Assembly (NCBI GenBank): GCA_026705925.1
Contig: JAPOZT010000015.1
Span: 1 to 64,000, forward strand
Length of the DNA: 64,000 nt
From: Gemmatimonadota bacterium
GTDB taxonomy: Bacteria > JAAXHH01
Direction: 5' to 3'
A program made the translations under genes and the position numbers. The notes under the pieces were generated by a model, which was not told the origin of the DNA, did not search any database, and saw nothing but the letters and a program-made list of their open reading frames with translations. How positions within the stretch are numbered: the first letter of the stretch is position 1; each line of letters starts with the position of its first letter. Of this stretch, positions 35,120-42,975 are shown piece by piece.

Positions 35120-36709
35120 GTGACTCAACCTGGCTTGGCCCCGGCGCATGATGCCCCGACGGTAGCCTTGCACACGCTCGGCTGCCGTCTGAATCAGTAC
35201 GAGACCGAGGCCATACGCGAGCAGTTCGTTTCGCGGGGCTTTCGGGTCGTGCCCTTCAGCGGGCCCGCGGACGTATACGTCGTCAATACCTGCACGGTGA
35301 CCAACCAGGCCGATGCGTCTGCCCGGCAGGCGCTTCGACGGGCCGTTCGGACCGTCCGGGCCAAGCGGGCTGCCGGGCGAGATCCGGCGTCCATGGTGGT
35401 CGCCACGGGCTGTTACGCCCAGACGAATCCCGGCCAGCTGCTGGAAATCGACGGTGTGGATCTCGTCCTCGGCAACGTGGAAAAGGGCGATCTCGTCGAC
35501 CACGTGCTGACGATGCGCGCGGGTGATCCTCCCGCCTCCCGGGTGACCCGCAGGGCGGAAATGTCACAATTCGACGAGCGTCTCGACGTTTCCGCTTTTG
35601 AAAGCCGAACGCGGGCCATGCTGAAGATCCAGGACGGCTGCGATCAGTTCTGCTCGTTCTGCATCATTCCCTGGGCCCGTGGACGGCATCGCAGCCTGCC
35701 TCCGGACGCCGTGATGCGCCAGGTTCAGACCCTGGTGGACCGAGGTTACGCCGAGATCGTGCTCACCGGCGTGCATCTCGGCGAATACGGCACCGACCTG
35801 CCCACACCCGTCACGCTCAACGACATCATTCGACAGATCCTGGAGCGGACCACGCTGTCCCGCCTGAGGCTGAGTTCCATCTGGCCCACGGCGGTAAACG
35901 GGGAACTGATCGACCTGCTCGAGCGCCACGCGCCGAGGCTGTGCCGTTACACGCACCTGGCCGTGCAGCATGGCGACGACCCCCTGCTTGAGGCCATGCG
36001 CAGGACCTACACGGCTGGTCAGGCCGAGAAGGTAGTCGAACGGCTGGTCGACGCGGTGCCGGATATCTGTATCGGCGCCGATATCATGGTCGGATTCCCC
36101 GGGGAAACCGACGCCTCCTTCCAACGCATGTACGACTGGCTGGAACGCCAGCCCTACGCGTATTTCCACGTGTTTTCCTATTCCAGACGGGACCATACCC
36201 GGGCCGCCCGCATGCCGGACCAGGTGCCGCCTTCGGCGGCGCGGGAGCGCAGCCGGCTGCTTCGAACGTTGAGCGATCGGAAATCGGCGGCCTATAACAG
36301 CCGGTTCAGGGGAAGGATACTGCCGGTCCTGGTCGAGGAAGAATCGGGCGGGTCGCCTGGTTCACCTGGCCCGCGCGGTGGGTCCGGCCCGCAAGCACTG
36401 GTCATGACAGGAAGGACGGACCACGGGCTGAGATGCTGGTTCGAGGGACAGGCGGAGCTGGTGAATACCTTCGTCGATGTGGAAGTAGACGCGACCGATG
36501 CCCAGGGCGCGACCGGCCGGCTCATCGTACCCGATGCCCAGGGCGCGACCGGCCGGCTCATCGTACCGGACTTACGGGGTGCCTCCCGAGGCGCTACCGC
36601 CGACGCTGTACCCGCAATTCGGGATGCATCCACCGCCGACGCTGTACCCGCGATCAAGGACGCCGCCGACCGGGTTTCCGTCGCCGACGCCACCCTTGAA
36701 TTGGATTGA
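35120..36709 (+). CDS. mtaB: tRNA t6A37 methylthiotransferase MtaB
   Basis: 529 residues. The N-terminal UPF0004 domain begins HTLGCRLNQYETE; the radical-SAM cluster is CDQFCSFCIIPWARG (CxxxCxxC), preceded by Cys residues for a second Fe-S cluster (NTCTV, GCYAQ). This matches MtaB-type enzymes, which form ms2t6A in tRNA. After the TRAM-like part, about residues 460-517 are two in-frame 36 bp duplications (DAQGATGRLIVP twice; TADAVPAI twice), absent from normal MtaB. GTG start with GAGG upstream. The gene ends just ahead of the tRNA-Arg promoter. Confidence 0.9.
   Translation: MTQPGLAPAHDAPTVALHTLGCRLNQYETEAIREQFVSRGFRVVPFSGPADVYVVNTCTVTNQADASARQALRRAVRTVRAKRAAGRDPASMVVATGCYAQTNPGQLLEIDGVDLVLGNVEKGDLVDHVLTMRAGDPPASRVTRRAEMSQFDERLDVSAFESRTRAMLKIQDGCDQFCSFCIIPWARGRHRSLPPDAVMRQVQTLVDRGYAEIVLTGVHLGEYGTDLPTPVTLNDIIRQILERTTLSRLRLSSIWPTAVNGELIDLLERHAPRLCRYTHLAVQHGDDPLLEAMRRTYTAGQAEKVVERLVDAVPDICIGADIMVGFPGETDASFQRMYDWLERQPYAYFHVFSYSRRDHTRAARMPDQVPPSAARERSRLLRTLSDRKSAAYNSRFRGRILPVLVEEESGGSPGSPGPRGGSGPQALVMTGRTDHGLRCWFEGQAELVNTFVDVEVDATDAQGATGRLIVPDAQGATGRLIVPDLRGASRGATADAVPAIRDASTADAVPAIKDAADRVSVADATLELD
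36497..36667 (+). repeat. Two 36-bp coding duplications in the mtaB tail
   Basis: A 36 bp unit is perfectly repeated except one base (36497-36532, 36533-36568); a second 36 bp unit starting ACCGCCGACGCTGTACCCGC repeats at 36596 and 36632 with more divergence. Both preserve the reading frame. Confidence 0.85.
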
Positions 36710-36735
36710 CAGTTGGTGTAACCGTCCGTTATATT
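36706..36735 (+). promoter_or_regulatory. Promoter of tRNA-Arg
   Basis: TTGACA (36706-36711) and TATATT (36730-36735) with an 18 bp spacer; the tRNA begins 17 bp after the -10 box. The -35 box overlaps the mtaB stop codon. Confidence 0.7.
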
Positions 36736-36752
36736 GCGGGCTGGAAAGACCT

Positions 36753-36826
36753 GCGCCAGTAGCTCAGCTGGATAGAGCGACGGCCTCCGGAGCCGTAGGT
36801 CAGAGGTTCGAATCCTCTCTGGCGTA
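36753..36826 (+). tRNA. tRNA-Arg (anticodon CCG)
   Basis: A 74 nt cloverleaf: acceptor GCGCCAG pairs with CTGGCGT (one terminal G-U), D arm GCTC...GAGC, anticodon stem ACGGC/GCCGT with loop CTCCGGA giving anticodon CCG at 36787-36789, and T arm with GGTTCGAATCC. It reads Arg CGG codons. CCA is not encoded. It lies between mtaB and a convergent recombinase gene. Confidence 0.95.
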
Positions 36827-36855
36827 TTTCCCCTCGGTTCAGTCCTTCTCCCCGA

Positions 36856-37605
36856 TCAGCCCTGCGCCCCGGCCGGGCCGCCTTCCTCTTCTTCAGCGAG
36901 GTAGAGTTCGTTATTCAGCAGGTACCGGACCGTGGACGCGTACCAGCGGGTTTCCTTTGAAACCGCCGCGGCGCGCTTGGTGGGGATCCCCATCTCGTTG
37001 AGTTCCTCGGCGATGCTGCGCAGGCTCCTGCCTTCGGTCCGCCAGTGCTTTACCTTCCGTATGATCTCCTGCTCCCTGGCGTTGGGCACCAGCTGGTTGC
37101 CGGACAGGTCGTAACCGTAGGGGACCGCGCCGTATACGAACCGGTTGTTCTTTTTCAGCCGTATCCGGTTCCTCGTCCGCTCGGCGGGCAGGTCGTGGGC
37201 CATCCCGGCGAGCACGCTGAGCGTGCTCATGACCACCTTGCCCTCTTCCTGGTCGGTGCGGACGGCCCGGCCGTCAAGGTCGAGCACGTGGCACGCGATG
37301 CCTTCGCCGGACCAGGCCGAGAGGCAGCCCGACATTTCCGCCGCGGACCTGAACAGCCGGTCGAACCGCCAGATGACGACATGCTGGATGCCCTTCGATT
37401 CGACCATATCGACCAGGTCCCGGCCGCCCAGCCGTTCCTCGAGCGGAATGAACGCTTCGACACGGATATCGCGTATCACCAGCATGATGTCGAGGTCGTT
37501 TTCCGCGCAGTAGGCGCGTAACCGTTTCTCTTGGTCCGCTCTCCGAAAGGGGTGCTTCCGGGTCTCCATCGAGCCGACCCTGATATAGCAAACCGCCTTG
37601 TTCAT
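36856..37605 (-). CDS. Serine-recombinase family protein with Gly at the usual catalytic Ser position
   Basis: 249 residues. The resolvase fold is clear: CYIRVGSM at the N-terminus, VIWRFDRLFRSA near residues 78-88 (DRLxR conserved), a long E-helix region (about 125-145), and a C-terminal recombinase-type domain ending at STVRYLLNNELY. In resolvases the motif is YxRVS with Ser as nucleophile; here Gly11 holds that place and Ser12 follows. The AERQR-like stretch is also altered (AHDLPAERTR). It may be inactive or use the next Ser. Its 3' end is 29 bp from tRNA-Arg, but no attachment-site repeat was seen. Confidence 0.82.
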   Translation of the reverse strand: MNKAVCYIRVGSMETRKHPFRRADQEKRLRAYCAENDLDIMLVIRDIRVEAFIPLEERLGGRDLVDMVESKGIQHVVIWRFDRLFRSAAEMSGCLSAWSGEGIACHVLDLDGRAVRTDQEEGKVVMSTLSVLAGMAHDLPAERTRNRIRLKKNNRFVYGAVPYGYDLSGNQLVPNAREQEIIRKVKHWRTEGRSLRSIAEELNEMGIPTKRAAAVSKETRWYASTVRYLLNNELYLAEEEEGGPAGAQG

Positions 37606-37742
37606 CCGGCGCCTCCTGGACGGTCTGGACCGTGCGCTTGACTTGTCCCTTCAGGACTAAACATATTTTGTGTCTTTTCGTGATCCAAGGACTTTTTTGA
37701 GGCCGCCCGGAACGGGCCGGGAATCGGCGTAAAACTTTTTGC

Positions 37743-37771
37743 TTGCTTGGTTTAATGTGCCCCCATATATT
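37743..37771 (+). promoter_or_regulatory. Probable promoter of the rimP-nusA-infB operon
   Basis: TTGCTT (37743-37748) and TATATT (37766-37771) are separated by 17 bp. Transcription would start near 37779, just ahead of the leader hairpin. Confidence 0.6.
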
Positions 37772-37789
37772 AGAGTGGTGCTGCAGACA

Positions 37790-37817
37790 GTGGGCGAAGT
37801 AGTGCCCGCTTTTTTTT
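37790..37817 (+). terminator. Intrinsic-terminator-like hairpin in the rimP leader (attenuator candidate)
   Basis: GTGGGC (37790-37795) pairs with GCCCGC (37804-37809), with one G-U, around an 8 nt loop, followed directly by eight T residues. It lies between the predicted promoter and rimP, about 35 nt before the start codon, so it would act on the operon's own transcript. Leader terminators ahead of rimP-nusA are known in other bacteria and fit feedback by NusA. Confidence 0.65.
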
Positions 37818-37851
37818 GTGTGTTTTTCGTGCTGGAACTCGAAAATACGCG

Positions 37852-38334
37852 ATGGAAACTGACCGCGATTCGATCGTCCGGATCGTCTCGTCGCTCGCCG
37901 GTCCGATCGTCGACGAAGCCGGGTTCGAACAGGTGGATCTGGAACTGGCGGGCAGGCAGGGAAGTTACGTCCTCAGGCTGTTGATCGACAAACCGGGCGG
38001 CGTTACGATCAACGACTGCGCAAAAGTAAACCGCGAACTGTCCAGCCTGCTCGATCTGGAAGACCCCATTCCGTCCCGCTATACGCTCGAAGTCTCCTCT
38101 CCCGGTCTCGACCGGCCGTTCAAAACGGAAAGAGACTTCCGCAGGGCCCTGGGAAAACGGGTCAAGGTCGTATCCGAGGACGATAACGGCGGATCGGTCA
38201 CCCGGGTGGGTCTGCTCGAAGGCATCGAGGCCGGTACGGTTGAAATCGTCTGCGGCGGGGAGAAGCATTGCATACCCGTCGCAAGCATCAGGAAAGCCCA
38301 CCGGGAACTGGAACACGGATGGGACAAAGGTTAG
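37852..38334 (+). CDS. rimP: Ribosome maturation factor RimP
   Basis: 160 residues, normal length. RimP motifs include VDLELAGRQGSYVLRLLIDKPGG, VNRELSSLLD and LEVSSPGLDRPFK. It helps assemble the 30S subunit. The ATG start was chosen because the conserved family begins here; upstream in-frame residues come from the leader. It is first in the run rimP-nusA-ylxQ-infB. Confidence 0.93.
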   Translation: METDRDSIVRIVSSLAGPIVDEAGFEQVDLELAGRQGSYVLRLLIDKPGGVTINDCAKVNRELSSLLDLEDPIPSRYTLEVSSPGLDRPFKTERDFRRALGKRVKVVSEDDNGGSVTRVGLLEGIEAGTVEIVCGGEKHCIPVASIRKAHRELEHGWDKG

Positions 38335-38352
38335 GAGAGGGAGCCCCAGGTA

Positions 38353-39612
38353 ATGAATTACGAGGTCATTGAGGCGCTGGCGCAGATCATACGAGAGAAA
38401 AACGTGGAGCGTGAGGTGGTCTGGGATACGGTGAAGACCGGCCTGGTCACGGCGGCCAAGAAGCGATTCGGCACGGGCGACGACAACGTCGACGTACGCG
38501 TCGACGAGAAACTGGGCACGATCGAGATGTCGGCCGTCTGGGACGTCGTGGAAGAGGTGGAAGACCCCGAAACGCAAATCACCCTCGATGCCGCGCTGGA
38601 CATCAACCCGGAAGCGGAAGTCGGCGGCCGGGTCGAACAGGAACTGTCCTTCGAGGAGTTCGGGCGCAACGCGATCCAGGCGGTCAAGCAGGTCGTCGTG
38701 CAGCGGGTACGGGAAGCGGAGCGCGAAAACGTCTACGAACTGTACAAGGACCGGGTCAACGAAATCGTAATCGGCAGCGTGCAGCAGGTGGACCGGGGCA
38801 ATATCATCGTGAAGATCGAGCGCACCGAGGCGCTGCTGCCGTGGCGCGAGCAGATACGGCGGGAAAGGTACCGCCAGGGCGAGACCATCCGCGCCTTCGT
38901 ACTCGACGTGCAAAACGCCATAAAGGGCCCGCAGGTCATTCTCTCGCGGAGCTGCGAGGCGTTCCTGGAACTCCTGTTCCGGATGGAGGTGCCGGAGATC
39001 CACGAGGGCATCGTGGAAATCAAGGCTTCGGCGCGGGAGCCGGGCGACCGGTCCAAAATCGCCGTGCTGTCCCACGACGACCGTGTGGATGCGGTAGGCG
39101 CGTGCGTGGGCATGAAGGGCACGCGGGTACAGGCGGTCGTCCGCGAACTCAACAATGAGCGGATCGACATCGTGCCCTGGAGCAACGATCCGTCCGCCTT
39201 CGTAACCCAGGCGCTGCGTCCCGCCGAAGTGGCCCAGGTCCAGATCCTGGACATCGAGAAGAAGGACATGCGCGTGGTCGTCGAGGATGACCAACTCTCG
39301 CTGGCCATCGGAAAGGCGGGCCAGAACGCCCGGCTCGCGGTCAAGCTTACCGGATGGAACATCGACCTGATCAAGCGTTCGGATCTCGAGAAGCAGCTCA
39401 TTTCCGAGACCTTCGGCGCGGACGATAGCGAAGGGGAAGAAGCCGGGTCGCTCGCCGATATCGACGGCATTTCCGATAAGCTGCGCCAGAAACTGGAAGA
39501 CGCCGGCTACACTACGGTGGAGTCCCTGCAACAGGCCACCGCCGACGACCTCCAGGAAATCTCCGGGATCGGCGGGGTAACGGCCGACAAGATCATGACG
39601 GCGGTTCAGTGA
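38353..39612 (+). CDS. nusA: Transcription termination/antitermination factor NusA
   Basis: 419 residues. N-terminal RNA-polymerase-binding domain (1-130), S1 domain (about 135-200), KH1 and KH2 (about 205-345, with GACVGMKGTRVQ and LAIGKAGQNARLA), and one helix-hairpin-helix region at the C-terminus (LADIDGISDKL). It modulates pausing, termination and rRNA antitermination. It starts 18 bp after rimP. The C-terminal part is short compared with proteobacterial NusA, like many non-proteobacterial forms. Confidence 0.95.
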   Translation: MNYEVIEALAQIIREKNVEREVVWDTVKTGLVTAAKKRFGTGDDNVDVRVDEKLGTIEMSAVWDVVEEVEDPETQITLDAALDINPEAEVGGRVEQELSFEEFGRNAIQAVKQVVVQRVREAERENVYELYKDRVNEIVIGSVQQVDRGNIIVKIERTEALLPWREQIRRERYRQGETIRAFVLDVQNAIKGPQVILSRSCEAFLELLFRMEVPEIHEGIVEIKASAREPGDRSKIAVLSHDDRVDAVGACVGMKGTRVQAVVRELNNERIDIVPWSNDPSAFVTQALRPAEVAQVQILDIEKKDMRVVVEDDQLSLAIGKAGQNARLAVKLTGWNIDLIKRSDLEKQLISETFGADDSEGEEAGSLADIDGISDKLRQKLEDAGYTTVESLQQATADDLQEISGIGGVTADKIMTAVQ

Positions 39613-39632
39613 GGGTACAAGGAACTCCAGTG

Positions 39633-39959
39633 ATGCAGCGAAACGATCAACCCTCCGTGACCGGACTCCTGGGCCTCGGCGTGCGCGCCGGCCAGGTCAG
39701 GGGCGGTGCGGAAGCCGTCAAGAAGTCCATTCACGGCGGGAAGTCCCGGCTCGTTATCCTGGCCGGGGATGCCTCCGAGGGGACGAAGCGCTCGTTCAGA
39801 AGACTGGCCGGCGCCCGGGGCGTACCCGTACTCGAATGTCATACGCGTCTGGAACTGGGCGCGTGCCTGGACCGGGCGCCCATGGCGGTGCTGTCCGTTT
39901 CGGACCGGCACCTGGCGAGCGGAATGCTTAAGAAAGCGACTCCGGAAGGAAAAGATTAG
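39633..39959 (+). CDS. ylxQ: L7Ae/L30e-type K-turn RNA-binding protein (YlxQ-like)
   Basis: 108 residues from the chosen ATG, which has AAGGAA nine bases upstream (a GTG at 39609 overlapping the nusA stop is the alternative). The L7Ae fold is recognisable in GLLGLGVRAGQVRGGAEAV and SRLVILAGDASEGTKRSF. Such proteins bind kink-turn RNA and commonly sit between nusA and infB. The DUF448 gene ylxR that often precedes it is absent here. Confidence 0.85.
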   Translation: MQRNDQPSVTGLLGLGVRAGQVRGGAEAVKKSIHGGKSRLVILAGDASEGTKRSFRRLAGARGVPVLECHTRLELGACLDRAPMAVLSVSDRHLASGMLKKATPEGKD

Positions 39960-39963
39960 GCAT

Positions 39964-42231
39964 ATGGCGTCAAAGAGAATCTACGAAGTAGCCAAGCAGT
40001 ACAACATATCGAGCAACGCGCTCGTCCAGATGCTTCGTGATCTGAACCACACGGTCAAGAGCCATATGAGCGTCATGGACGAGAAGATGGTCCTCGACGT
40101 CAACATGCGGTTCGAGCAGGAGAAACTGGCGGCCCGGGAGGAACAGGACCGCAAGAAGAAGATGGCCGCGTCGGACACGTCCGCAAAGCCGAAGACCGTG
40201 AAGGAAGGCCCTGGCAAGCAAGCCCGGCCGAAGGCGGTAGCGGGAAAGCCGGCCAGGAAGGAAGGAGCCCCCGCCACCCAGGCGGTAAAAGGTGATGGGG
40301 ACGTACGCGGGCGCCGCCGCCGATCCAAGAAGAAAAAGAAGGCGAAGGTCGACCAGAAGGAAGTGGAAGCCAGCGTACGCCGGACCATCGCGCAGATGGA
40401 CAGCACACGCACGCGCCGCCGCCGGCGCCGGGGCGACCGGGAGGATGACGAAGCCGGCGACGAGGCCGCGAGCGTCATACGGGTACCCGAGTTCATTTCG
40501 GCCGGTGAGTTGGCCGAGCACCTTTCCGTCTCCCCGACGGAAATCGTCTCGAAATGCCTGCAGCTCGGACTCATGATCACGATCAACCAGCGGCTGGACA
40601 TGGACACCCTGATGACCGTCGCGTCCGAGTTCGGTTTCGACGTCGAGGAGCAGTCCGAGTACGGCCTCGAGTATATCGAAGAAGACGAAGAAGAAGAGGA
40701 CGAGGGCGTCCTCGTGTCCCGTCCCCCGGTGGTCACCATCATGGGACACGTGGACCACGGAAAGACCTCCCTCCTCGACTACATCCGCAAAAGCAACGTG
40801 ATCGCCGGCGAGGCCGGGGGCATCACGCAGCATATCGGCGCTTACGAAGTCGACCTGGAAAGCGGACAGATCACATTCCTGGATACACCGGGTCACGAGG
40901 CCTTTTCCGCCATGCGCGCCCGGGGCACGCAGGTGACCGACATCGTCATCCTCGTGGTGGCGGCGGACGAGGAAGTCATGCCGCAGACCATCGAGGCCAT
41001 CGACCACGCCAAGGCCGCCGAAGTCCCCATCATCATCGCGCTGAACAAGATGGATCTCGAAACGGCCCGACCCGACCGCATCAAGGAACAACTGAGCCAG
41101 CGCGGTCTTCTCGTCGAAGACTGGGGCGGCGACGTCATCGCTTGCGAAGTGTCGGCCCTGACCGGAGCGGGCGTGGACCACATCCTGGAAATGGTGCTGC
41201 TGCAATCGGAAATGCTGGATCTGAAGGCGAACCCCGACAGGCGGGCGCAGGGCGTGGTCGTGGAGGCGGAACTGGACCGTGGCCGCGGAACGCTCGCCAC
41301 CGTCCTGATCCAGCAGGGCACGCTGCGCGTCGGCGACGCTTTCGTGGCCGGCCAGTTCAGCGGCCGGGTCAGGGCGCTGCTCAACGAAAGAGGCGCGCGG
41401 ATCGCGGACGCGGGCCCGTCGGTACCCGTGCAGATCATGGGTTTTTCGGGCATGCCCCAGGTCGGCGACTCCTTCGCCGTCGTGGAATCGGAACCGCTGG
41501 CGAGGGAGATCGGCAACCGGCGCCGGCAGATGCGCAGGGAGCACGAGTTCCGCCAGGCAAAGCCCATCACCCTGGAAGACATATACGACCAGATCAAGGA
41601 AGGCGAGATCCAGGAACTGCCCGTCATCGTCAAGGGCGACGTGGGCGGTTCCGTGGAAGCGTTGAGCGATTCGCTGCTGCGCCTTGAGAACGACGAGGTC
41701 AAGATACGGATCATCCACACGGGCATCGGGGCCATCAACGAATCCGACGTCCTGCTCGCCACGGCGTCCAACGCCATCATCATCGGATTTCACGTACGAC
41801 CCAATGCCCAGGCGAGGGCGCTGGCCGAGCGGGAGAAAGTCGACGTACGCCTGTACGACATCATCTATCGCGTCATTCAGGACGTCACCGACGCCCTGGA
41901 AGGCATGTTGAAACCGGATATCGAAGAACAGGTCGTGGGCGTTGTGGAAGTGAGAGAGATTTTCAGGGCGCCGCGCGTCGGGACGATCGCGGGCTGCTAC
42001 GTCCAGTCCGGCAACGTGACCCGCAACGCCAACATCCGGCTCATTCGCGACGGAATCGTCGTCTACGAGAGCACGGTCGGTTCGCTGCGCCGGTTCAAGG
42101 AGGACGTGCGCGAGGTCCAGTCCGGATTCGAATGCGGCCTGACCGTCGACGGGTTTCAGGACATCAAGCAGGACGATACCATCGAGGTCTACGAGACCAG
42201 GGAAGTCGCCCGGCAACTGCAGACGCGTTAA
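39964..42231 (+). CDS. infB: Translation initiation factor IF-2
   Basis: 755 residues. It starts with an IF2_N domain (KRIYEVAKQYNISSNALV), followed by a Lys/Arg-rich linker and a second IF2_N segment, then the GTPase: GHVDHGKTS (G1), GGITQHIG (G2), DTPGHEAF (G3), NKMD (G4), and domains II, III and IV for fMet-tRNA binding. It delivers initiator tRNA and promotes subunit joining. It starts 4 bp after ylxQ. Confidence 0.96.
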   Translation: MASKRIYEVAKQYNISSNALVQMLRDLNHTVKSHMSVMDEKMVLDVNMRFEQEKLAAREEQDRKKKMAASDTSAKPKTVKEGPGKQARPKAVAGKPARKEGAPATQAVKGDGDVRGRRRRSKKKKKAKVDQKEVEASVRRTIAQMDSTRTRRRRRRGDREDDEAGDEAASVIRVPEFISAGELAEHLSVSPTEIVSKCLQLGLMITINQRLDMDTLMTVASEFGFDVEEQSEYGLEYIEEDEEEEDEGVLVSRPPVVTIMGHVDHGKTSLLDYIRKSNVIAGEAGGITQHIGAYEVDLESGQITFLDTPGHEAFSAMRARGTQVTDIVILVVAADEEVMPQTIEAIDHAKAAEVPIIIALNKMDLETARPDRIKEQLSQRGLLVEDWGGDVIACEVSALTGAGVDHILEMVLLQSEMLDLKANPDRRAQGVVVEAELDRGRGTLATVLIQQGTLRVGDAFVAGQFSGRVRALLNERGARIADAGPSVPVQIMGFSGMPQVGDSFAVVESEPLAREIGNRRRQMRREHEFRQAKPITLEDIYDQIKEGEIQELPVIVKGDVGGSVEALSDSLLRLENDEVKIRIIHTGIGAINESDVLLATASNAIIIGFHVRPNAQARALAEREKVDVRLYDIIYRVIQDVTDALEGMLKPDIEEQVVGVVEVREIFRAPRVGTIAGCYVQSGNVTRNANIRLIRDGIVVYESTVGSLRRFKEDVREVQSGFECGLTVDGFQDIKQDDTIEVYETREVARQLQTR

Positions 42232-42238
42232 GTGAATC

Positions 42239-42520
42239 ATGATCGTAGGGCTGTGCCGAATCGACCTGTTTCTGCCCGAAAGCCGCTCGCTGAAGGCCAA
42301 GAGGCAGGTGATCAAGGGGTTGAAGGACCGGATCCGGAATCGATTCAACGTGTCGGTCGCCGAGGTGGAGCACCAGTCGCTCTGGCAGCGGGCCACCCTC
42401 GGACTCGCGATGGTTTCCGAGGAGAAGGGTTACGTCGACCGGACGCTGCAGCAGGTGCTGAATCTGGTCCAGGCGGAACCCAGGCTGCTGGTACTGGATC
42501 ACGCCTTCGAGTGGTACTAG
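42239..42520 (+). CDS. ylxP: DUF503 family protein (YlxP-like)
   Basis: 93 residues, the full size of DUF503. Family features: MIVGLCRIDLFLPESRSLK at the N-terminus and VAEVEHQSLWQRATLGLAMVS. YlxP is usually located between infB and rbfA, as here, and is thought to take part in ribosome maturation, perhaps with RbfA. It lies 7 bp after infB and 17 bp before rbfA. Confidence 0.9.
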   Translation: MIVGLCRIDLFLPESRSLKAKRQVIKGLKDRIRNRFNVSVAEVEHQSLWQRATLGLAMVSEEKGYVDRTLQQVLNLVQAEPRLLVLDHAFEWY

Positions 42521-42537
42521 GGGCCCAGGAGCGGTAA

Positions 42538-42975
42538 ATGGCACACCGTCGAACGGCACGGGTGGCTGACCTGGTCAAACAGGAAGTCAGCCAGATCATC
42601 CAGCACGAAATGAAGGACCCCCGTATCGGATTCGTGACGGTGACCTCCGTGGAGGTATCGGTCGATCTGAGGCACGCGCGGGTCTATTTCAGCGTGCTCG
42701 GCACGGAGGATGATCAGAAAGCGAGCCTGGAGGGACTCGAACGGGCGAAGGGGTACATCCGGACGCAGCTTGGCAGGAGGATCAAGCTGAGGCACATTCC
42801 GGAACTGCTCTTTCGGTACGACGAGTCGTTCGACTACGCACAGCGTATTACGAATGTCATGAGGAGCATAGAAACCACGGACAACGAATCCGGCCACCAG
42901 GCGGACCGGGTCCCGGCGGACCGGGTACAGGCGGACCAGGTACAGGCGGACCAGGGAGACGACGAAGGCCGATGA
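42538..42975 (+). CDS. rbfA: Ribosome-binding factor A
   Basis: 145 residues. The RbfA core (about 1-117) shows RVADLVKQEVSQIIQHEMKD, DPRIGFVTVTSVEVS and LRHIPELLFRYDESFD. A 28-residue tail carries ADRV/ADQ repeats from four 15 bp units (42901-42960). RbfA matures the 30S 5' end region. Its stop overlaps ribF by four bases, leaving no space for truB, which usually follows. Confidence 0.93.
   Translation: MAHRRTARVADLVKQEVSQIIQHEMKDPRIGFVTVTSVEVSVDLRHARVYFSVLGTEDDQKASLEGLERAKGYIRTQLGRRIKLRHIPELLFRYDESFDYAQRITNVMRSIETTDNESGHQADRVPADRVQADQVQADQGDDEGR
42901..42960 (+). repeat. 15-bp coding tandem repeat in the rbfA tail
   Basis: Four 15 bp units of GCGGACCGGGTACAG type (42901, 42916, 42931, 42946), in frame, encoding ADRVP / ADRVQ / ADQVQ / ADQGD. 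Confidence 0.9.

Noticed and set aside
36753..37605. tRNA-targeted integrative element
   Set aside because: No second copy of the tRNA 3' end was seen in the window and the recombinase gene has no neighbouring mobile genes.
39970..42396. 808-codon minus-strand open frame opposite infB
   Set aside because: IF-2 is unmistakable on the plus strand; the antisense frame has no recognisable domain.
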